This document shows positions 59,462 through 64,000 of a stretch of 64,000 nt of DNA, piece after piece. The first letter of the stretch is position 1, and each line of letters begins with the position of its first letter. Source of the DNA: Ridgeia piscesae (lineage: Eukaryota > Annelida > Polychaeta > Sabellida > Siboglinidae); NCBI GenBank assembly GCA_025642075.2, contig JAODUO010000417.1, positions 281,586-345,585 of the forward strand. The letters are read 5' to 3'. Position numbers and translations under genes: made by a program. The notes below the pieces were generated by a model. It saw nothing but the letters and a program-made list of their open reading frames with translations, was not told the origin of the DNA and searched no databases.

Positions 59462-60329
59462 GACACCGTTCCCGCTAAACGTGGTCTCTAGGCCTTATGC
59501 ACATCTTAATCAATAAGCCCCGGTCATCGCGTGCTGCACCAATGTGGCCATTGTATACACCAACACGATGCTTCTAATGGGACTGCTTCGACGGACTGCA
59601 AACGAGTCATAAACTGCCCTGGAGTTGACACTTGTCACATGAATTATTCACCGGTAATCGAAGTCGATGTATGGCAAAATGACATGCGCGAAGCGAAGAG
59701 CCGAGCATAAATGTCATTACGTAATTGCGTTGGATGTAATGGTGTTATGAGTATAAATGAAATAGAAAACAGATTAACCAAAATAACAATAACAATAAAA
59801 CAGATACTCCACAACATGATAAGATCGTAGTTACTTAGGACTCACGACGATATAGTAGAGCATGTTTCGCAGTTTATGAAGCCAGCTTTGCAATCCTTTC
59901 TGCACATTCATAGCTGAATCTATACGGACGAAATTTGGTTGTATACATAATACGCGTGACAACTGCACACCTAGATATTAGAATTGCAGTCGCTCGTATT
60001 CCTAATCACAAGTCATCATATACCCTTTTGGCGATGCAGCAGTCGGTGCGGTTCATATAAAATGAGGCAGCGACTTTCAGCAATACGAAGACAGTGTCGC
60101 TAATATAAAGAGCATTTCGGATCGGATGCGCCAATATTGCGGGCTATCTGACACTGCCCATTCATTGCCTGGTCAACACCTCCTCTGAAGGTATCGGACA
60201 CCATGGCCGTGAATACTATTCAACATTTTAAATTCACGATGCACGGGAAGTTCCAAAATCGACTAGATAAATTGATTTGGTTACAGTGAGGATTACAGCA
60301 GGGGAAACGCTTGGAGGAAAGTCGAAGGG
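59462..60329. other. Spacer without recognised gene
   Basis: No similarity seen. Confidence 0.4.
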
Positions 60330-60760
60330 GCGATGGAACATAAACGCATACCACGTAAACTTAAAGGAAAGGTGCTCATCCCGTGTATTTCCCGGCATAC
60401 ATGTATAGTCTAGCGACGACCGCAGTAACAGAGAAACAACAGACGGTCCATATTTGCAAAATAATAACAGGATAAGAAGAATCGATGGAATTAATAGGGC
60501 CGATGACAGAAGAATAGAGGAACTGAGAATGGAGTGAAGGAAAGTTTTGAGAGGAAGTTGGCGATGAGTAAGCTGAAATGGGCCGGTCGTGTGAAAAGAA
60601 TGGGAGATGGAAAACTGGCAAAGATAGCAGAAGCCCAGACAATTGAAAAAGAAAAGGAGGCGAGCAAGACAGACAATACGATGGGACGACTGCATTAAGA
60701 GACCTTGAAAGGGAGAAGAAAAGAGAACTAGAGTAAACTGTAAAAGGAATTGGAAACTGT
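60330..60760 (+). mobile_element. LINE ORF2 C-terminal relic
   Basis: Plus-strand frames with breaks carry LKGKVLHPVYLPAYMYSLAT (near 60360-60420), a DRRRIEELRMEW-like stretch at 60505-60530, then LKWAGRVKRMGDGKLAKIAE at about 60570-60630 and a WDDCIKR-DLE-like piece near 60680. The order coreLPA-Y, K-WAGHV-RM-DGRL, W-DC-K-DL is typical of the C-terminal region of RTE-like/L1-like LINE ORF2. The minus-strand 234-codon ORF over this region is a shadow. Confidence 0.75.
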
Positions 60761-61862
60761 TGGTAAAGAACGTAGTAAAAGAAAAGTGATGAAAGAGAAG
60801 AGGAAGAAAAATACAGCGTCTACGCCTTATATAATTACAAGTTGTGTAGGTAGGGCCAACTACTGGGTGAATTACGAAATCTGTAACAATGTGACAGAAC
60901 ATATCTAAACACAAAATGACATCGACAACTTTATTCAAGGTTATTGAAGTTTTTTTTATTAAATTCGCAAACAGACGACCCGTTCAGAATCCAAGTGACT
61001 AGGCCTATATTGTTCACGGACGCAAACAGACGACGCGATCAGAGTCCACACGACTGTATTGTTCACGTCTACGTCAACGAACGTAATAGGGCCTGCAAGT
61101 GGGTCACGATACATGGCGTGACTCCATAATCATAACACATGTATACGTTTGGCCCAAACAAGTTGTACTGCGCGAAAACTGGCACTGTTCATTATTAGTC
61201 AAGATCGCCAAACACAAGTACTTGCCGCTATTGCCATGGCAACCACCATAATAATCGATTAAAATTCATGATTTCCGTGATCATTGTCACCGGCAAAGTG
61301 TTCCACTGCTTCTGCTTGTAATAATCATTCGGACAATATAACTGAAATACGCTATTTCCGGACAGTTCGATTATTACGACCAAAACAAAACTAAGTCCTA
61401 TATGTTAACATGGAATAAATGGACCTCCTGCCCCCAACTGCCCCCAGCCTCGTTTTTGCGTGCGAGACTTGCAGGCCCTATTGTCACAGCACTCAGCGGA
61501 TTTCTTGTCGTCATCACCGACCGTTAGAAATGCCTCAAGTGTTTCGACCATTGGCCGACCGGCGCATGCGTGTCTTGATAGAGACAGAAGCAGACTGGCA
61601 ATGACAACATCGACCGATCTCTCGCATTTAACGTCTGCTGGTTGGACCATAGCGCATATCCGACAGAAGTCTCGTTTTTTCATGGTCCGGTCGGAGCGAA
61701 CGCTTCTCGGTCGACTTGGACGAACATCCAGATTCGCTGTACGTACAGCGCCGCTGAAGATACTCAGAGTCCATGTGACTATATTGTTCACGGCCGCTAT
61801 AGCGAAAAATCTGGTCTTGAAAAATCATGTCATTTTTCAATTGTGCGCATGCGTACAAATTG
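60761..61862. other. Spacer without recognised gene
   Basis: A short repeat (cgcaaacagacgac, with ccgttcag or gcgatcag) is at about 60965 and 61021. ORFs 61405-61791 (-) and 61460-61993 (+) overlap on opposite strands; neither has a known domain. Confidence 0.35.
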
Positions 61863-61952
61863 CACGTGACCACATATGGGTCATATGTGGTCACGTGAAA
61901 ATTACCGGCAAACATACACCACGTGACCATGTGGGTCATATATGGTCACGTG
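61863..61952. promoter_or_regulatory. Two adjacent perfect palindromes with CACGTG E-boxes at each end
   Basis: 61863-61897 is CACGTGACCACATATG, three bases, CATATGTGGTCACGTG. 61920-61952 is CACGTGACCAT, eleven bases, ATGGTCACGTG. The two units are direct diverged copies sharing a flanking aaattaccggcaaac-type block. CACGTG is the core site of bHLH factors such as USF/MYC/MAX. No gene start was recognised nearby, so function is inferred only from motif density. Confidence 0.5.
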
Positions 61953-61992
61953 CAAATTACCCGGCAAACTTAGCTGAAATATTCGGGCGTTG

Positions 61993-62221
61993 AATGTAAT
62001 TTGAGCAAGTGACGGTAAGTCCAGGGTGATATTGGGATTACCATTTGCACTGGACTAAAGTAGTTTTTACATGTAATCCTTCAACACTAGAGCTATGGCC
62101 CGACGTTGTCGTTGTACCCATCTGATGTGTCATTCTGTGGTCCACACACGGATAGCCAGTGCAGACGCTCTAGTCTAAACGACGTGCGCTGATGGCAATG
62201 CCAATGCATGGTTATACATAA
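61993..62221. other. Short spacer
   Basis: Nothing recognised. Confidence 0.4.
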
Positions 62222-62775
62222 ATTATTAATCTGTATCTGTATCTGTATCTTAACTGGCAAAATGTCCTAGGGACACATCACGCCAGTGCGCATGGTGGGT
62301 CATCTGACTTAATTGTTAAAATGTTGGATTAAACTATTCTGAAATGATTTTAGTGATTTACTTGAGACAGTGTTTGAGGGGAGAGAATTCCATTCCTTAA
62401 TTGTTGTTGGGAAGAAGCTGCTTCCAAATATGTTTGCAGAGTATCTAATTTGCAAGAACTGACTGTCATGTTTACGTGAGGTTCTAGTGTTGTGTTGGAT
62501 ATAGTGATCTAGCGGGATATCTATACGGTTATGTTCCATTTTGTATATTATGCTAAGTCTTTTAATTTTTCTTCTTGTTTGGAGGGTGTCCCACTGGAGG
62601 TCTTTAAAAAGTTGGGTTACTGTTCCTGGTTCTCTAGAATAGTTATGTGTACAAAATCTGGCAGCTTGTCTTTGGATTCTTTCTAAGGTTTTAATATGTT
62701 TTAGGCAGTGTGCATCCCATGATGCTGATGCATATTCAAGTATTGGTCGGACCGTGGTATGTTTTGACTGGACCT
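62222..62775 (-). mobile_element. CR1/jockey-like LINE 3' end with a GATACA microsatellite tail
   Basis: The minus-strand frame from about 62765 to 62309 is open: TTVRPILEYASASWDAHCLK, IKTLERIQRQAARFCTHNYS, SVT-like VTQLFKDLQWDTLQTRRKIK, RLSIIYKMEH, and SSFFPTTIKEWNSLPSNTV, ending NN-stop. This is the intact C-terminus of a LINE reverse transcriptase. The 3' UTR ends at 62222-62252 in tctgtatctgtatc, the gatacagatacag tail usual for this class. Upstream of 62770 the frame breaks. It is one of the youngest-looking elements here. Confidence 0.85.
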
Positions 62776-63232
62776 GGGCTGGTTCTTTTTATTATTGATA
62801 ATAAATTGTTTAACATTAAATTCACCGCCATCACTACATTTCGCTAATGTACAACATTAGATATTGTTATTGTGGTGTTGCCTTCATTTCTGTTGTATTG
62901 AAATTGTTGTACATTTATATACAATTAACGTTTTTTTAAAGACAATGCCACAATGTTGTAATCAGTGAAACAACAAACATGCTATGTGAAGCCTGGTGAA
63001 ATTATCACTGAAATTACCACGGGAGATTTGTCTCTGCTCCTGTAATTGATTTATCTTTAGACATAGAACTTTGTAATATAATTATGTAGTTAGGTATAGA
63101 TAATATATATGCTCGAAGATGCCTGGACCAGCGAGCTTCTGTGACAGGCATCTGTGAGCAAATAATATATTATTTATATTTTGCTATTCAGAGCTATTAT
63201 GTATAAGAATAAACAAAAAAAAAATTTTATAT

Positions 63233-63267
<35 letters not shown>

Positions 63268-63769
63268 ATTAATAATGGTTATATCAGGGTTCGGCGTGTT
63301 TGTAAACACGATCCGGTTGAATGAGTGTGAATAGATGCGGCCGGCCGAAACAAGAGACAAGTTGCTGCGCTGATCGAAGCGACATCGGTCGCTGGCGCTC
63401 AAGCACATGTTGCGTAATTTTGTACCGGACGACGGTCGTGGGGCGTGGCAGAGACGGGCTGTCCACGCACGTGTGACTGTTTGTCGAACGATCATGGGAT
63501 GTGCCGATTATGTTGCGCGGAGCAAGTCAAACTCGAAAGAAGCGCCTTTAACATGTTCTAAGCTGATACAGTTCTAAGCAATAGTTTAATTTGAAAGAAA
63601 TGATCTTACTAATAACATTGAAAGTCTTCGAAAAGGCACCGATTGACGGCTTGTCTCTCCGACTAGATTACCCGGACGTGAATCAGTACCATGACATTTA
63701 AGGTGGGTAAAGGCGGAGCAGAACTACATACTCTTTAAGGTGTATACCCAGCCAATACACTGCTAAGAA
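62776..63769. other. Spacer; TA tract at about 63225-63268
   Basis: Small hairpin agatgcctg/caggcatct at about 63118-63153. The minus ORF 63184-63495 is partly TA-repeat and partly GC-rich, with no recognised domain. Confidence 0.35.
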
Positions 63770-64000
63770 GGTCTACTTGGCTCCATGTCTGCTGAAAATA
63801 TATTTCCACTCTATCAACTGTTCTTGGAGATTTGCTTCCCCATCTGCTACCACTGCCAGACCAGCTGCGTACAATAGTTTTTGGAGTATGACTTTTATAC
63901 AAATCTTTCTGCTTATCAGTTCCACCACAGCGACAAACAACAATTGGTTCAAGGCGCTCCCCTGTGTCACGCCAACATTTACTTTGGACTCTCCTTACAC
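63770..64000 (-). mobile_element. LINE reverse-transcriptase fragment running off the window end
   Basis: The minus-strand frame carries VNVGVTQGSALNQLLFVAVV, a stretch ending LQKLLYAAGLAVVADGEANL, and QLIEWKYIFSRHGAK. These correspond to RT motifs with G-S-A-L-S-P-L-L-F and Y-A-D-D. Here the catalytic Y-A-D-D has become Y-A-A-G, so the copy is inactive. The rest of the element lies beyond position 64000. Confidence 0.82.

Noticed and set aside
60234..60938. 234-codon minus-strand ORF rich in Phe, Ser and Leu
   Set aside because: It lies antisense to a LINE ORF2 C-terminal relic whose plus-strand motifs are recognisable.

Overview
This is a piece of an animal nuclear genome. Coding sequence is split into short exons with GT-AG introns, the introns and spacers are AT-rich, and they are packed with LINE relics, MITEs, microsatellites and minisatellites. 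There is no operon structure, no prokaryotic signal and no recognisable RNA gene. The gene set (SLC37A1/A2-like and SLC52A-like transporters, and a DXD glycosyltransferase of the Gly_transf_sug type) together with CR1-like and RTE-like LINEs suggests a marine invertebrate, perhaps a mollusc or another lophotrochozoan. That taxonomic guess is inference.

Layout. (1) 1-20783, + strand: a 15-exon SLC37A1/A2-like sugar-phosphate/phosphate antiporter. All exon phases agree; only the N-terminal exon is missing. Its introns carry many tandem repeats, several of them sitting exactly on splice sites, plus a piggyBac-like MITE and a palindromic pair of LINE tails. (2) 20784-25880: spacer with a TTAA-flanked MITE, a roughly 165-bp triplication and long TA tracts. 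(3) 25881-27784, + strand: a two-coding-exon type II glycosyltransferase with an apparent one-base frameshift near its N-terminus; its intron is built from tandem copies of the exon 2 acceptor. (4) 28583-37589, - strand: an SLC52 riboflavin-transporter gene in two exons, tail-to-tail with the glycosyltransferase. Its 7.3-kb intron is mostly a 5.6-kb, 40-bp-period satellite that lies inside the 3' UTR of a degraded LINE. (5) 37590-64000: no convincing host gene; RTE-like and CR1-like LINE fragments (endonuclease, reverse transcriptase and C-terminal pieces), the second TTAA MITE copy, hairpins, E-box and CRE-like palindromes, and simple repeats.

The three genes share no obvious pathway: one is predicted to move sugar phosphates across an internal membrane, one to glycosylate in the Golgi, and one to import riboflavin. 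The most unusual property of the window is repeated amplification of splice junctions. A 21-bp array gives SLC37 exon 9 eleven GTAAGT donors, all in frame. A 26-bp array of about 124 units copies the exon 13 donor. An array of about 90-bp units copies the glycosyltransferase exon 2 acceptor. Three more minisatellites lead directly up to SLC37 acceptors. Whether the extra sites are used in mRNA cannot be seen from DNA.
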